DNA of 64,000 nucleotides, from the NCBI RefSeq assembly GCF_013404075.1, contig NZ_JACBJQ010000017.1:1-64000 (forward strand), read 5' to 3'. Within the stretch, counting starts at the first letter, position 1; the number at the start of each line of letters is the position of its first letter. Made by a program: the position numbers and the translations under genes. Positions 26,289 through 35,944 of the stretch are shown piece by piece. Under the pieces are notes generated by a model, which was not told the origin of the DNA, searched no databases, and saw only the letters and a program-made list of their open reading frames with translations. This DNA is from Mycolicibacterium vinylchloridicum. GTDB taxonomy: Bacteria; Actinomycetota; Actinomycetes; Mycobacteriales; Mycobacteriaceae.

Positions 26289-27164
26289 GTGGAGTCGACG
26301 TTCTGCGGACGGCCGGTGGCCGGTGATCGCGCGCTGATCATGGCGATCGTCAACCGCACGCCCGACTCGTTCTACGACCGCGGCGCGACCTTCACCGACG
26401 AAGCAGCAAAGGACGCCGCGCACCGCGTCGTCGCCGAGGGCGCCGATGTCGTCGACGTCGGGGGAGTCAAGGCCGGCCCGGGGACCCTGGTCGACGCCGA
26501 CGAAGAGATCGCCCGCGTGGTGCCTTTCATCGAATGGCTGCGTGCCGAATACCCCGACCAGCTGATCAGCGTCGACACCTGGCGGTCGGCGGTGGCCAAA
26601 CAGGCCTGTGCGGTCGGAGCTGACCTGATCAACGACACCTGGGCCGGCGCCGACCCGGCATTACCCGAGGTCGCGGCCGAATTCGGGGCCGGGCTGGTGT
26701 GTTCGCACACCGGCGGCGCCCAGCCGCGGACCCGGCCCTTTCGCGTCAACTATGGGACCACTGTGACCGGTGTGGTCGACGACGTTATCGCCGAGGTGAC
26801 TGCCGCCGCCGAACGAGCGGTCTCGCTCGGGGTCGCGAGAGACGCGATTCTGATCGATCCCACTCACGATTTCGGCAAAAACACTTATCACGGCCTTACT
26901 TTGTTGCGCCACGTAAAAGATCTTGTTAAGACCGGGTGGCCGGTCCTGATGGCACTCAGCAACAAAGATTTCGTCGGGGAGACTTTGGGTGTGGAGCTCA
27001 CACAACGACTCGAGGGCACGCTGGCAGCGACCGCACTGGCCGCCGCCGACGGAGCCCGGATGTTCCGGGTGCACGAGGTGGGACCCACTCGGCGCGTACT
27101 GGAAATGGTCGCGTCGATCCGTGGGGAGCGTCCGCCGGCGCGGACGGTGAGGGGCCTGGCATGA
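26289..27164 (+). CDS. folP2: Dihydropteroate-synthase-like protein FolP2
   Basis: A 291-residue TIM-barrel protein of the pterin-binding family. It has MAIVNRTPDSFYD (the pterin loop), DVGGVKAGPG, SVDTWRS, LINDTWAG and DPTHDFGKN. FolP2 proteins resemble FolP1 but replace several DHPS residues, and the M. leprae protein does not provide DHPS activity, so the real reaction is unknown. The GTG at 26289 is the only in-frame start after an open stretch. The link with gpgS (4-bp ATGA overlap) is conserved in mycobacteria and hints at a shared pathway. Confidence 0.92.
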   Translation: MESTFCGRPVAGDRALIMAIVNRTPDSFYDRGATFTDEAAKDAAHRVVAEGADVVDVGGVKAGPGTLVDADEEIARVVPFIEWLRAEYPDQLISVDTWRSAVAKQACAVGADLINDTWAGADPALPEVAAEFGAGLVCSHTGGAQPRTRPFRVNYGTTVTGVVDDVIAEVTAAAERAVSLGVARDAILIDPTHDFGKNTYHGLTLLRHVKDLVKTGWPVLMALSNKDFVGETLGVELTQRLEGTLAATALAAADGARMFRVHEVGPTRRVLEMVASIRGERPPARTVRGLA

Positions 27165-28096
27165 CCGAACTGGCCAATGACACACTTCCCGGCGATACCT
27201 GGCTGTCCGACCACAGCTGGAGCCGGCCGACCTGGACCGTCGCAGAACTCGTGGCCGCCAAGCGCGGCCGCACCATCTCCGTCGTCCTGCCTGCGCTCAA
27301 CGAGGAGGAGACGGTCGGTTCGGTGGTGGACAGTGTCCGACCACTGTTGGGCAGCCTGGTCGACGAGCTGATCGTGCTGGACTCCGGCTCCACCGACGAC
27401 ACCGAGATCGAAGCCATCGCCGCCGGCGCCCGGGTGGTCACCCGCGAGCAGGCGGTGCCCGAGGTCGAGCCGCAGCCCGGTAAGGGTGAGGTGCTGTGGC
27501 GCTCACTGGCCGCCACCAGCGGTGACATCATCGTGTTCGTCGACTCCGACCTGATCGACCCCGATCCGATGTTCGTGCCGCGGCTGGTCGGCCCGTTGCT
27601 CACCGGCGAGGGGATCCACCTGGTCAAGGGCTTCTACCGGCGCCCGCTGAAGGTGGGCAAGGGCGAAGACGCCAATGGCGGTGGCCGGGTCACCGAGCTG
27701 GTCGCGCGCCCCCTGCTGGCCGCGCTGCGACCCGAACTCGGCTGTGTGCTGCAGCCGCTGGGCGGCGAATATGCCGGCACTCGCGAGCTGCTGACGTCGG
27801 TGCCGTTCGCGCCGGGCTACGGCGTGGAGATCGGTCTGTTGGTCGACACCTATGACCGGCTGGGGCTGGGGGCGATCGCCCAGGTCAACCTGGGTGTGCG
27901 CAGCCACCGCAATCGGCCGCTGATCGAGCTGGGGGCGATGAGCCGCCAGGTCATCGCCACGCTGCTGTCGCGCTGCGGCATCACCGACTCCGGTATCGGC
28001 CTGACCCAATTCCTGCCCGACGGCCTCGACGGGTATCTGCCGAAGACCACGTCGGTCTCGCTGGCCGACCGCCCGCCGATGAACACCCTGCGCTGA
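27161..28096 (+). CDS. gpgS: Glucosyl-3-phosphoglycerate synthase
   Basis: A 311-residue retaining GT81 enzyme that transfers glucose from UDP-glucose to 3-phosphoglycerate, the first step of methylglucose lipopolysaccharide (MGLP) synthesis. It shows the GT-A features LPALNEEETVGSVVD and DSGSTDDT, and the metal-binding D-S-D at residues 128-130 in VDSDLIDPD. The ATGA overlap with folP2 indicates co-translation. MGLP binds long acyl-CoAs and tunes fatty-acid synthase, which fits with fadD6 close by. Confidence 0.95.
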   Translation: MTELANDTLPGDTWLSDHSWSRPTWTVAELVAAKRGRTISVVLPALNEEETVGSVVDSVRPLLGSLVDELIVLDSGSTDDTEIEAIAAGARVVTREQAVPEVEPQPGKGEVLWRSLAATSGDIIVFVDSDLIDPDPMFVPRLVGPLLTGEGIHLVKGFYRRPLKVGKGEDANGGGRVTELVARPLLAALRPELGCVLQPLGGEYAGTRELLTSVPFAPGYGVEIGLLVDTYDRLGLGAIAQVNLGVRSHRNRPLIELGAMSRQVIATLLSRCGITDSGIGLTQFLPDGLDGYLPKTTSVSLADRPPMNTLR

Positions 28097-28191
28097 TTGC
28101 GCCGGTTCCCCCGGGCAAACCGACATTTGGCAGCGCAAATTCGAGTGCAGACGTGCAAAACGTCGATCTCGGCGCGAAGTAGTCTCGTGGC

Positions 28192-28542
28192 GTGACCTTG
28201 ATCCTGCTGTACCTGGCGGTACTGATCCTGATCGGCGTCGTCCTGTTCGGGGTGGCCAGCCTGATCTTCGGGCGCGGCGAGAACCTTCCCCCGCTGCCCC
28301 GTGCGACGACGGCGACGGTGCTGCCGGCCTCCGGGGTCACCGGCGCGGATGTCGAGGCCGTGAAGTTCACCCAGGTGCTGCGCGGCTACAAGACCAGCGA
28401 GGTGGATTGGGTGCTCGACCGCCTCGGCGCCGAGCTGGACCAGCTGCGCGGTGAGCTCGCCACGGTGCGCGCCGCCGCCGGGCTCGACGAGCCGGTGGCC
28501 ACCCACCACGCTGCTCCCGGTTTCGACGAGGAGCCGGCGTGA
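28192..28542 (+). CDS. Small membrane protein with a DivIVA-like segment
   Basis: A 116-residue protein. One N-terminal membrane helix (LILLYLAVLILIGVVLFGVA, about 3-22) is followed by a linker and the DivIVA-domain motif VKFTQVLRGYKTSEVDWVLD, then a short coiled coil. It corresponds to Rv1209. The motif resembles the N-terminal domain of Wag31, which binds curved membrane, so a role at the pole or septum is possible but untested from sequence. A GTG at 28192 starts it. It overlaps tag by 4 bp. Confidence 0.83.
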   Translation: MTLILLYLAVLILIGVVLFGVASLIFGRGENLPPLPRATTATVLPASGVTGADVEAVKFTQVLRGYKTSEVDWVLDRLGAELDQLRGELATVRAAAGLDEPVATHHAAPGFDEEPA

Positions 28543-29099
28543 CCGACGACGACGGCCGGATCCGGTGCGGGTGGGCGCAGGGGCAGTCGGTGCTCTACCG
28601 CGACTACCACGACCAGGAATGGGGCCGGGTATTGCGCGGCCAGGTGCCGCTGTTCGAGCGGATGAGCCTCGAAGCGTTCCAGAGCGGCCTGTCCTGGCTG
28701 ATCATCCTGCGCAAACGGGACAACTTCCGGAAGGCATTCGGTGGGTTCGACATCGAGAAGATCGCCCGGTACACCGAGCGCGATGTCGCCCGGCTGATGG
28801 CCGACGAGGGGATCGTGCGCAACCGCGCCAAGATCGAAGCCACCATCGCCAACGCCAGGGCGGTCGCGGACTTGGACGTCGACCTGTCCGATCTGCTGTG
28901 GTCCTACGCCCCGCCGCCGCGCCCGAGGCCCACAACGCTGGCTGACGTACCCGCGATCACCCCGGAGTCCCAGGCCATGGCCAAGGACCTCAAAAAGCGC
29001 GGCTTCAGGTTCGTCGGCCCCACCACGGCTTACGCGCTGATGCAGGCCACCGGGATGGTCGACGACCACCTCGCATCGTGCTGGGTTCCGGCCGCGTGA
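28539..29099 (+). CDS. tag: DNA-3-methyladenine glycosylase I
   Basis: A 186-residue helix-hairpin-helix base-excision enzyme. The start IRCGWAQGQSVLYRDYHDQE fits the Tag signature C-x-W...Y-x-x-YHDxEWG. Further marks are LFERMSLEAFQSGLSW, DEGIVRNRAKIEA, and a C-terminal HHLASC-like zinc snap (MVDDHLASC). It removes 3-methyladenine from alkylated DNA. It is coupled to the DivIVA-like gene by ATGA. Confidence 0.94.
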   Translation: MTDDDGRIRCGWAQGQSVLYRDYHDQEWGRVLRGQVPLFERMSLEAFQSGLSWLIILRKRDNFRKAFGGFDIEKIARYTERDVARLMADEGIVRNRAKIEATIANARAVADLDVDLSDLLWSYAPPPRPRPTTLADVPAITPESQAMAKDLKKRGFRFVGPTTAYALMQATGMVDDHLASCWVPAA

Positions 29100-29267
29100 G
29101 CACAAATCGAGCGCCCTGATTTGGGTCTTTCACACCCATGCCCGCCAATAAGGAACAATAGAATCGAAAACAAGCAGTTCAGTTAAGTGCCGGACGCACC
29201 AGCCATGTAACCGGCATCCGATCGTGTCCGCGAATGCGGGCCGGCTCGAATCTGGAGGGAGCACTCG

Positions 29268-29435
29268 ATGGCGGCGATGAAGCCCCGGACTGGTGACGGT
29301 CCGCTGGAAGCAACCAAGGAGGGGCGCGGCATCGTGATGCGGGTACCGCTGGAGGGCGGTGGACGGCTCGTCGTCGAGTTGACACCCGATGAGGCCGCCG
29401 CCCTGGGGGACGAACTCAAGAATGTCACCAGCTAA
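29268..29435 (+). CDS. DUF3117 micro-protein
   Basis: A 55-codon gene: MAAMKPRTGDGPLEATKEG at the start, then IVMRVPLEGGGRLVVELTPD, ending NVTS. The sequence is nearly fixed in mycobacteria (Rv1211 position). A good ribosome site (GGAGGGA) lies 7 bases before the ATG. A 168-bp leader separates it from tag, so it probably has its own promoter. A strong terminator follows at once. The function is unknown; the extreme conservation and small beta-rich make-up suggest a binding partner. Confidence 0.93.
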   Translation: MAAMKPRTGDGPLEATKEGRGIVMRVPLEGGGRLVVELTPDEAAALGDELKNVTS

Positions 29436-29448
29436 CTGATCCACCCTG

Positions 29449-29476
29449 GAAACCCCGCGTGGGCGCGCGGGGTTTC
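29449..29476. terminator. Bidirectional stem-loop between DUF3117 and glgA
   Basis: GAAACCCCGCG (29449-29459) pairs perfectly with CGCGGGGTTTC (29466-29476) around a 6-base loop. It is followed by a T-rich run on both strands (GGTTTTG, and AAACC read backward). It lies between the convergent ends of the micro-protein gene and glgA and would serve both. Confidence 0.85.
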
Positions 29477-29491
29477 GGTTTGCCTGTCGGT

Positions 29492-30655
29492 CTACGCCGA
29501 CACTTTGCGGTAAATCTCCAGCGTCTGCTCGGCGATGTGTGCCCAGGAGAACTCGTCGATACAGCGTTGCCGTCCGGCGGCCCCGAAACGACGGGCCTTC
29601 TCCGGATCGCCCACCAGCGCGTTGACGGCTTCGGCCAGACCGGCCTCGAAGCCGGCCGGGTCGCTCGCCTCGTAGTGCACCAAAGTCCCCGTCGCGCCGT
29701 CGGCGACCACCTCGGGTATGCCCCCGACATCGGAGGCGACCACGGCCGTACCGCACGCCATCGCCTCCAGGTTCACGATCCCCAGCGGCTCGTACACCGA
29801 TGGACAGATGAAAGCGGTTGCCGCTGAGAGGATTTCCCGGATCTTGCCGATCGGCAGGAATTCCTGAACCCAGAACACGCCGCTGCGCGCGCTCGCCAGC
29901 TCCTGTACGGCCGCGCTGACCTCGGCGGCGATCTCCGGGGTGTCCGGCGCGCCGGCGCACAGCACCAGCTGGATTTCCGGGTCGAAGCGATGCGCGGCCG
30001 CGATCAGGTGCGGCACACCTTTTTGCCGGGTGATCCGCCCGACGAACGCCACCATCGGCCGAGAGGGGTCGACTCCGAGCTCGGCGAGCACCGATTCGCC
30101 GCGCTCCGGGGGAGCCGGATACCAGACGCTGGTGTCGATTCCGTTCTTCACCACGTGAACGCGGTTGGGATCCAGCGCCGGATAAACCGACAGCACGTCC
30201 TCGCGCATACCCGAACTGACCGCGATCACCGCGTCGGCGGCTTCGATCGCGGTGCGCTCCACCCACAGCGACACCCGGTAGCCGCCGCCGAGCTGCTCGG
30301 CCTTCCACGGCCGCAGCGGTTCCAGGGAGTGCGCGGTCAGTATGTGTGGCACACCGTACAGCAGTGCGGCGAGGTGGCCGGCCATGCCGGTGTACCAGGT
30401 GTGGGAGTGCACCACCGTCGCCTCGGCGGCGGCGTTGGTCATCACCAGATCGGCCGACAGCGTCGACAGCGCCGGGTTGGCGCCCTTGAGCGCGGGGTCA
30501 GGTTGGTGGACGAACGCCCCCGCGCGCGGCGCCCCCATGCAGTGCACGTCGACGTCGCAGAGGCGGCGCAACTGTGCGACGAGTTCCGTCACGTGTACGC
30601 CTGCCCCGCCGTAAACCTCGGGTGGATATTCCCGAGTCATCATCGCCACCCGCAT
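29492..30655 (-). CDS. glgA: Alpha-maltose-1-phosphate synthase / glycogen-synthase-type GT (GlgM)
   Basis: A 387-residue GT4 enzyme with the glycogen-synthase opening MTREYPPEVYGGAGVHV and the C-terminal YEPLGIVNLEAMACGT. In mycobacteria this protein (Rv1212c, GlgM) joins ADP-glucose to glucose-1-phosphate, giving maltose-1-phosphate for the GlgE pathway to alpha-glucan. The start is the ATG at 30655 (MRVAMMTREY); longer versions run into the repeat tract. It is divergent from glgC, which makes its ADP-glucose substrate. Confidence 0.94.
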   Translation of the reverse strand: MRVAMMTREYPPEVYGGAGVHVTELVAQLRRLCDVDVHCMGAPRAGAFVHQPDPALKGANPALSTLSADLVMTNAAAEATVVHSHTWYTGMAGHLAALLYGVPHILTAHSLEPLRPWKAEQLGGGYRVSLWVERTAIEAADAVIAVSSGMREDVLSVYPALDPNRVHVVKNGIDTSVWYPAPPERGESVLAELGVDPSRPMVAFVGRITRQKGVPHLIAAAHRFDPEIQLVLCAGAPDTPEIAAEVSAAVQELASARSGVFWVQEFLPIGKIREILSAATAFICPSVYEPLGIVNLEAMACGTAVVASDVGGIPEVVADGATGTLVHYEASDPAGFEAGLAEAVNALVGDPEKARRFGAAGRQRCIDEFSWAHIAEQTLEIYRKVSA

Positions 30656-30699
30656 AGGCCCGACGGTAGTAGCACCGGCCCGGCGGCGCATCCTCTTCT

Positions 30700-30815
30700 C
30701 CCGTCGCTTCGCTCGCCCCGACTTCCTTCCCGTCGCTTCGCTCGCCCCGACTTCCTTCCCGTCGCTTCGCTCGCCCCGACCTCTTTCCCGTCGCTTCGCT
30801 CGCCCTGACCTTGTG
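30700..30815. repeat. Four 29-bp tandem repeats (VNTR-like) between glgA and glgC
   Basis: Copies begin at 30700, 30729, 30758 and 30787, each opening with CCCGTCGCTTCGCTCGCC and spaced exactly 29 bp. The first three are near identical; the fourth ends with small changes (CCTGACC). The core is partly self-complementary (GCGAAGCGA). The copies abut with no spacers, so this is not CRISPR. They lie in the divergent promoter region of two alpha-glucan genes. Confidence 0.93.
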
Positions 30816-30925
30816 GGTCAACGTCGCCCGCGCGCAACCGCCAAAGTCGTTGCTGCGGCGACACAGCGACCTGCAATAGTCGTGATGGCCTAGCCGTCTG
30901 TAGCCCGTGCCATTAGGTTTGCAGC

Positions 30926-32140
30926 ATGAGGGAATTGCCACACGTGCTGGGAATTGTCCTGGCCGGCGGAGAGGGCAAGCGACTGTATCCGCTGACCGCG
31001 GACCGCGCGAAGCCCGCGGTTCCCTTCGGCGGTGCGTACCGGCTGATCGATTTCGTGCTGTCGAATCTGGTCAACGCGCGCTACTTGCGGATCTGTGTGC
31101 TCACGCAGTACAAGTCGCATTCCCTGGACCGGCACATCTCGCAGAACTGGCGATTGAGCGGTCTGGCCGGCGAATACATCACCCCCGTTCCCGCCCAGCA
31201 GCGCCTCGGGCCGCGCTGGTACACGGGTTCGGCCGACGCGATCTACCAGTCGCTGAACCTCATCTACGACGAGGATCCGGACTACATCGTGGTTTTCGGC
31301 GCCGACCACGTGTACCGGATGGACCCCGAGCAGATGGTCAAGTTCCACATCGAGAGCGGCGCCGGCGCGACGGTGGCCGGTATCCGGGTGCCCCGCGCCG
31401 AGGCGCACGCGTTCGGCTGTATCGACGCCGACGAGTCCGGCCGCATCCGCGAGTTCATCGAGAAGCCGGCCGATCCGCCGGGCACGCCGGACGACCCGGA
31501 GCAGACCTTCGTGTCGATGGGCAATTACATCTTCACCACCAAGGTGCTCATCGACGCCATCCGCGCCGACGCCGACGACGACAACTCCGATCACGACATG
31601 GGCGGCGACATCATCCCGCGTCTGGTTGGCGACGGCATGGCCGCGGTCTACGACTTCAGCAACAACGAGGTGCCCGGCGCCACCGAACGCGACCACGGCT
31701 ACTGGCGCGACGTCGGAACGCTGGACGCGTTCTACGACGCACACATGGATCTGGTGTCCGTTCATCCGGTGTTCAACCTCTACAACAAGCGCTGGCCGAT
31801 CCGCGGCGAGTCGGAGAACCTGGCGCCGGCCAAGTTCGTCAACGGCGGCTCCGCGCAAGAGTCGGTGGTTGGTGCCGGGAGCATCATCTCGGCGGCGTCG
31901 GTACGCAATTCGGTGTTGTCGAGCAATGTCGTGATCGAGGACGGCGCGATCGTCGAAGGCAGCGTGCTGATGCCCGGGGTGCGGGTAGGCCGCGGCGCGG
32001 TGGTCCGCCACGCGATCCTGGACAAGAACGTCGTCGTCGGCCCCGGCGAAATGGTCGGTGTCGATCTGGAGAAGGACCGCGAACGGTTTGCGCTGAGCTC
32101 CGGCGGCGTGGTGGCCGTCGGCAAGGGCGTCTGGATCTAA
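30926..32140 (+). CDS. glgC: Glucose-1-phosphate adenylyltransferase
   Basis: A 404-residue ADP-glucose pyrophosphorylase. It has the nucleotide loop [14 protein letters not shown], the [18 protein letters not shown] and [10 protein letters not shown] segments, [10 protein letters not shown] for metal and substrate, and a C-terminal beta-helix ([20 protein letters not shown]). It makes ADP-glucose for GlgM, the committed step of the alpha-glucan/maltosyl pathway, and is normally under allosteric control. The ATG at 30926 starts it. Its 3' end overlaps a convergent gene by 4 bp. Confidence 0.96.
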   Translation: MRELPHVLGIVLAGGEGKRLYPLTADRAKPAVPFGGAYRLIDFVLSNLVNARYLRICVLTQYKSHSLDRHISQNWRLSGLAGEYITPVPAQQRLGPRWYTGSADAIYQSLNLIYDEDPDYIVVFGADHVYRMDPEQMVKFHIESGAGATVAGIRVPRAEAHAFGCIDADESGRIREFIEKPADPPGTPDDPEQTFVSMGNYIFTTKVLIDAIRADADDDNSDHDMGGDIIPRLVGDGMAAVYDFSNNEVPGATERDHGYWRDVGTLDAFYDAHMDLVSVHPVFNLYNKRWPIRGESENLAPAKFVNGGSAQESVVGAGSIISAASVRNSVLSSNVVIEDGAIVEGSVLMPGVRVGRGAVVRHAILDKNVVVGPGEMVGVDLEKDRERFALSSGGVVAVGKGVWI

Positions 32141-32733
32141 CCGAGCCCCGAGGTCTGTGCCTTGCGGCGCCGTCGCCGTCGCCACAGCGCGACGGCCGCC
32201 CACACCAGCGCGATCAGGGCCAGCAGAACCAGCGCGGGAATCAGGATCGCGATGAACACCAGAGCGACACTGGCGATGTCCTCGAGCGTGCTCAGCACCG
32301 GTGCCGCGACGCCGGCGGTGGCCACATTGGCCGCGGGGCGCACCGTCGTCTTCGTCAGGTGGACGATCAACGCCGTGACGACACCGATCGCGATCGGCAC
32401 CCACTGTCCGGTCCGGGCGAAATCACCGGGATCGGTGACGGCGGTGGTCTGGGCGGCAGTGCCCGAACCGAACACGATCCCACCGGCGGTCGGGCGGACG
32501 AAGGTCTGCACCACGTCGTTGACGGAATCGAGCGCCGGGACCTTGTCGGCGACGATCTCGACCGCCAGCAGTACCGCGACAATCGTGATCACCCAGCCGT
32601 TCTCCAGCCACGACCATCCGTGCGGCAGCGTGATCAGGTCGGTGAACCGGCTCAGCAGACCCATCGCCAGCAGCGGGATGTAGGCGTTGAGCCCGGCGGC
32701 GGTGGCCAAGCCGAAACCCGTCATCAGCTCCAC
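32137..32733 (-). CDS. DUF4126-family membrane protein
   Basis: A 198-residue protein with four or five hydrophobic segments ([40 protein letters not shown], and a C-terminal helix pair) and a basic tail ([10 protein letters not shown]). The AGLNAY...[13 protein letters not shown] pattern fits DUF4126, a family of unknown function. A GTG at 32733 or an ATG at 32724 could start it. It probably forms a unit with the methyltransferase-like gene 10 bp upstream. Confidence 0.8.
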   Translation of the reverse strand: MELMTGFGLATAAGLNAYIPLLAMGLLSRFTDLITLPHGWSWLENGWVITIVAVLLAVEIVADKVPALDSVNDVVQTFVRPTAGGIVFGSGTAAQTTAVTDPGDFARTGQWVPIAIGVVTALIVHLTKTTVRPAANVATAGVAAPVLSTLEDIASVALVFIAILIPALVLLALIALVWAAVALWRRRRRRKAQTSGLG

Positions 32734-32743
32734 GCGGGCCTCC

Positions 32744-33418
32744 TCACCAGATCAGCGGCACCAGGCGGTAGCGCACTTTCTGAGTGTATTGCTCGTAGCC
32801 GTCCAGTTCGGCGCGCAACAGCTTCTCTTCGTCGATGATCCGCACGACCATGAGCGCCAGACCGATGGGGACGAGCAGCAGTGACCAGTACGAGCCGAGT
32901 GCGAGTACGATCCCGATCATCAGGATCGTGTTTCCGAAGTACATCGGGTGGCGCACGATGCCGTACAGTCCGGTGCTGACCAGAGGTTGGCCATCCTCGA
33001 CGGTGATATTGGCTGAGGCATAACGGTTTTGGAAGACTACCAGCATCGCCAGGCCCAACCCGGCGGCCACCATCACGTCGCCGACCACCGACAGCCAACC
33101 CGGAACATGCGACCAGCCGAATCGGTAGTCCAGCGCCGGCACCACGAGCATCGCCCCGAATACGACGAATGTTCCTGCGATCACGACTTTTTGGGTGGGG
33201 CGAGTCTCGGCCTTCACGCCGGCATGGGTGCGGCGCTCGATGGCTGCGGGGTCGACGCGGTTCAAGAACATGGTCGGCGCCAAGCTCATTGCGGTGAACA
33301 CTGCCAGCAACGTCCAGCCCTGCCAGTAGTCGAGGGTGCCGGCGGGGACGAACAGAAGAAAGGCGAAGGCGACGATGCCGAGCACCGACGAGATCACGAT
33401 TCGAAGCAGGAGGCTCAT
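32744..33418 (-). CDS. ICMT/PEMT-like membrane methyltransferase family protein
   Basis: A 224-residue protein with five to six membrane helices. Its C-terminal signature, GLYGIVRHPMYFGN followed by DEEKLLRAELDGYEQYTQKV, is found in isoprenylcysteine carboxyl methyltransferase and phospholipid methyltransferase families, where the RHP-x-Y and EE motifs bind S-adenosylmethionine. Bacterial members have mostly unknown acceptors. It ends 10 bp before the DUF4126 gene starts and follows the ABC permease gene by 10 bp, so it could be the tail of that operon. Confidence 0.8.
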   Translation of the reverse strand: MSLLLRIVISSVLGIVAFAFLLFVPAGTLDYWQGWTLLAVFTAMSLAPTMFLNRVDPAAIERRTHAGVKAETRPTQKVVIAGTFVVFGAMLVVPALDYRFGWSHVPGWLSVVGDVMVAAGLGLAMLVVFQNRYASANITVEDGQPLVSTGLYGIVRHPMYFGNTILMIGIVLALGSYWSLLLVPIGLALMVVRIIDEEKLLRAELDGYEQYTQKVRYRLVPLIW

Positions 33419-33428
33419 TCAGCACTCC

Positions 33429-35024
33429 TCACACGACATCGCGGCGCCGGTAGACAAACCCGGCAGTCAGCGTGACGGCGACGGCGATGACCACCATGAC
33501 GGCAAGCGACACAACGGAAATCGACGATGGGGCGTGGATGCGTCCCACCGGCGAGGCATCGATGAGCCAGCGCGGCAACCGGAGCAGCGCGCCAAGGTAC
33601 AGCGCGGCGACGACGAAGGTGACTGCCAGCCAGCCGATTCCGGGATGGCGCAGCGCGACACCAAGCGCGGCGATGCCGGCTACCACGGCCATCGCGGGCA
33701 GGAACGCCAGCGCGGCCAGGATCAGCCGCACGATCGCCTGCGGTTCTCCCAGCGTCAGACCCGCGCCGAGGCCGTTGCCCAGACTCGCGCACGCCAGCAG
33801 AATCGCCGCACCGGTCAGCGCTGCGCCGACCGCTGACAACAGCCACGTCCAGCGCGACACCGATCCCGCCAGCACGGCCTCAGCGATGCCGGACTCCTCG
33901 TCGCGGTACAGCCGCACCACCACGCTGACCACGTACGCCGTCGTCGCCGCCGCCAGGAACTGCGTCATCGTGGTGTAGACACCGTCGGTACCCTGCGCCG
34001 AAAGGACCCGCGCCAGCAGGGGGTTGTCGTCCGCCGCGTCAAGCAATGACTTCGTCATCGAGCCGAAGGCCGCGCCCGCGATCAGCAAGGAGACAGCCCA
34101 GCCCACCGTCATGCCTCGCTGGAGCACCAGCTGCAATCCGAACACCCCACCCACGGGCCGGGCTCGGCTGCGCTCGCCCGATGACGCCAGCACACCTTCG
34201 TCATACTGCCTGCGGCGCTCAAGCGCGAGCGTGGCAGTGACGAGCACGGCGGTCAGTGCGGCCAGCAGCCCGAGCGGCCACCAGCGCAGGTCCACGAACG
34301 GGCGCATCTGTTGTGCCCAGGCGATGGGGGAGAGCCAGCTCAGCGCGCTGCCGGAGTTGTCGATCACATCACCGGCCCCGCGCACCAGCGCGGCGGTGGC
34401 CAGAGCCGCCAGGGTCGCGCCGGTAGCGGTTCTGGACTGGCGCCACAGTTGTGCAGACAGTCCCGCGAGCACACCGAACACGGTGGCCACCGCGGTGATT
34501 CCCAGAACCATCGCCGCGGTGTCGGCTACGGCAAAGCCACTGGCTGCCATGGCGACGGTCATCGTCACCGTCAGCACGGAGTTCACCAGGGCGACAACGA
34601 TCAGCGCGGCGACGGTATGGGCATGCCGGCCCACGATCGAGGACAGCATCAATTCGGCTGCGCCGCTTTCCTCTTCGGCACGGGTATGGCGGATGACGGT
34701 CAGGACCGCCAGGATCGAGGCCGCGACGATCAGCGTCAGGGTCAACTCGTTGGCCATCATGACCCCGAGGTCGGTCTCGTTGCCGCCGAACATCGGGCCG
34801 CCCAACATGATTCCAGCCGGTGTCTTGAGCAGATTGACCCGCGACTGACGCTGCGCTTCGTCGGGATAGGCGAGTTTGATCGCGTTGGGGGCGTACACCA
34901 TCATCAGGGTCAGTGACGAGATCCAGACCGCCAGGCGAATCCGGTCGCGGCGCAACGCGAATCGGACGAGTGGGACGGTCCCGGTCAGCGTGGATGACGC
35001 GGGCGCGGCCGTGGTGGCGATCAT
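33429..35024 (-). CDS. ABC exporter permease (Rv1217c type)
   Basis: A 531-residue membrane protein with about twelve helices in two related halves, each holding a cytoplasmic stretch near [16 protein letters not shown] or [15 protein letters not shown]. That internal repeat marks a fused ABC-2-type permease. With the ATPase it would export drugs or lipids; the M. tuberculosis pair Rv1217c-Rv1218c is reported as a multidrug efflux system. The ATG at 35024 overlaps the ATPase stop (ATGA). The operon order is TetR, ATPase, permease. Confidence 0.9.
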   Translation of the reverse strand: MIATTAAPASSTLTGTVPLVRFALRRDRIRLAVWISSLTLMMVYAPNAIKLAYPDEAQRQSRVNLLKTPAGIMLGGPMFGGNETDLGVMMANELTLTLIVAASILAVLTVIRHTRAEEESGAAELMLSSIVGRHAHTVAALIVVALVNSVLTVTMTVAMAASGFAVADTAAMVLGITAVATVFGVLAGLSAQLWRQSRTATGATLAALATAALVRGAGDVIDNSGSALSWLSPIAWAQQMRPFVDLRWWPLGLLAALTAVLVTATLALERRRQYDEGVLASSGERSRARPVGGVFGLQLVLQRGMTVGWAVSLLIAGAAFGSMTKSLLDAADDNPLLARVLSAQGTDGVYTTMTQFLAAATTAYVVSVVVRLYRDEESGIAEAVLAGSVSRWTWLLSAVGAALTGAAILLACASLGNGLGAGLTLGEPQAIVRLILAALAFLPAMAVVAGIAALGVALRHPGIGWLAVTFVVAALYLGALLRLPRWLIDASPVGRIHAPSSISVVSLAVMVVIAVAVTLTAGFVYRRRDVV

Positions 35025-35944
35025 GGTTGCGGCGTCCGGTATTCGCGCAGGAACAGGTCTTCGAGCGACGCCGGCGTGACCGTCAGGTCGATGATGCCCA
35101 GCTGGGTCAGGTGCACCATGGTGGGGTCCAGCGCATCGCGGCCGACGGTGAACCGGACCCACCCGTCGCGGATGCTCACATCGTGCAGGTGCGGCCATCG
35201 GCTCACCACCGTGGGGTCGCGATGGGTGCGCGCGGTCACGGTGGTCCGCATCAGGTGCTGCAACTGGGCCAGCGATCCGGACTGCACCGTGCGCCCAGCA
35301 CGGATGATTGTGACTGTGTCGCAGACCTTTTCGACCTCGGCCAGGACGTGACTGGACAGCAGCACCGCGGCGCCGCGACGGGCTACCTCTTGCACGCATT
35401 GGACAAAGACGTTCTCCATCAGCGGATCGAGACCTGAGGTGGGCTCATCGAGGATGTAGATGTCGGCATCGGTGGCGAATGCGGCGACGAGCGCAACCTT
35501 CTGGCGGTTGCCCTTGGAGTAGGTGCGGGCCTTCTTGTGCGGATCCAGTTCGAACCGCTCGATCAGCCAGTCGCGGCGCCGCGGGTCGGCCCCGCCGCGC
35601 AGACCGCACAGAAAGTCGATGACCTGCCCGCCGGTGAGGTTGGGCCACAGCGTCACGTCACCCGGCACGTAGGCGATCCGCCGGTGCAACGTCACCGCGT
35701 CGTGCCACGGATCGCCGCCGAGCAGTCGCGCGTGCCCGCCATCGGCACGGAGCAGGCCCAGCAGGATGCGAATGGTGGTGGACTTGCCCGCGCCGTTGGG
35801 CCCGAGGAAGCCGGCGACCGAGCCGGGTCTGACGGTCAGGTCCATGCCGTCCAAGGCTCGGGTTCGGCCGAAAGTCTTTACCAGTCCCTGGATTTCGACG
35901 GCGGCGGTGTCAGTGCGCGCCGTCGGTGTCGGTGCCATCGCCAT
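35021..35944 (-). CDS. ABC exporter ATP-binding protein (Rv1218c type)
   Basis: A 307-residue ATPase with Walker [10 protein letters not shown] at 48-56, the signature YSKGNRQKV (an unusual KGNRQK form common in this subfamily), Walker [14 protein letters not shown] and a switch histidine in [11 protein letters not shown]. The C-terminal extension contains the DUF4162-like [10 protein letters not shown] ending. It powers the permease encoded just downstream. The ATG at 35944 lies inside the end of the TetR gene (35-bp overlap), so all three are tightly coupled. Confidence 0.92.
   Translation of the reverse strand: MAMAPTPTARTDTAAVEIQGLVKTFGRTRALDGMDLTVRPGSVAGFLGPNGAGKSTTIRILLGLLRADGGHARLLGGDPWHDAVTLHRRIAYVPGDVTLWPNLTGGQVIDFLCGLRGGADPRRRDWLIERFELDPHKKARTYSKGNRQKVALVAAFATDADIYILDEPTSGLDPLMENVFVQCVQEVARRGAAVLLSSHVLAEVEKVCDTVTIIRAGRTVQSGSLAQLQHLMRTTVTARTHRDPTVVSRWPHLHDVSIRDGWVRFTVGRDALDPTMVHLTQLGIIDLTVTPASLEDLFLREYRTPQP

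Noticed and set aside
30700..30815. CRISPR array
   Set aside because: The repeats abut directly with no unique spacers, there are only four copies, and no cas gene is near.
30498..30941. Frame encoding a repetitive Arg/Glu/Ser protein across the 29-bp repeats
   Set aside because: It exists only because 29-bp repeats cycle through frames; it overlaps the glgA start and has no ribosome site.
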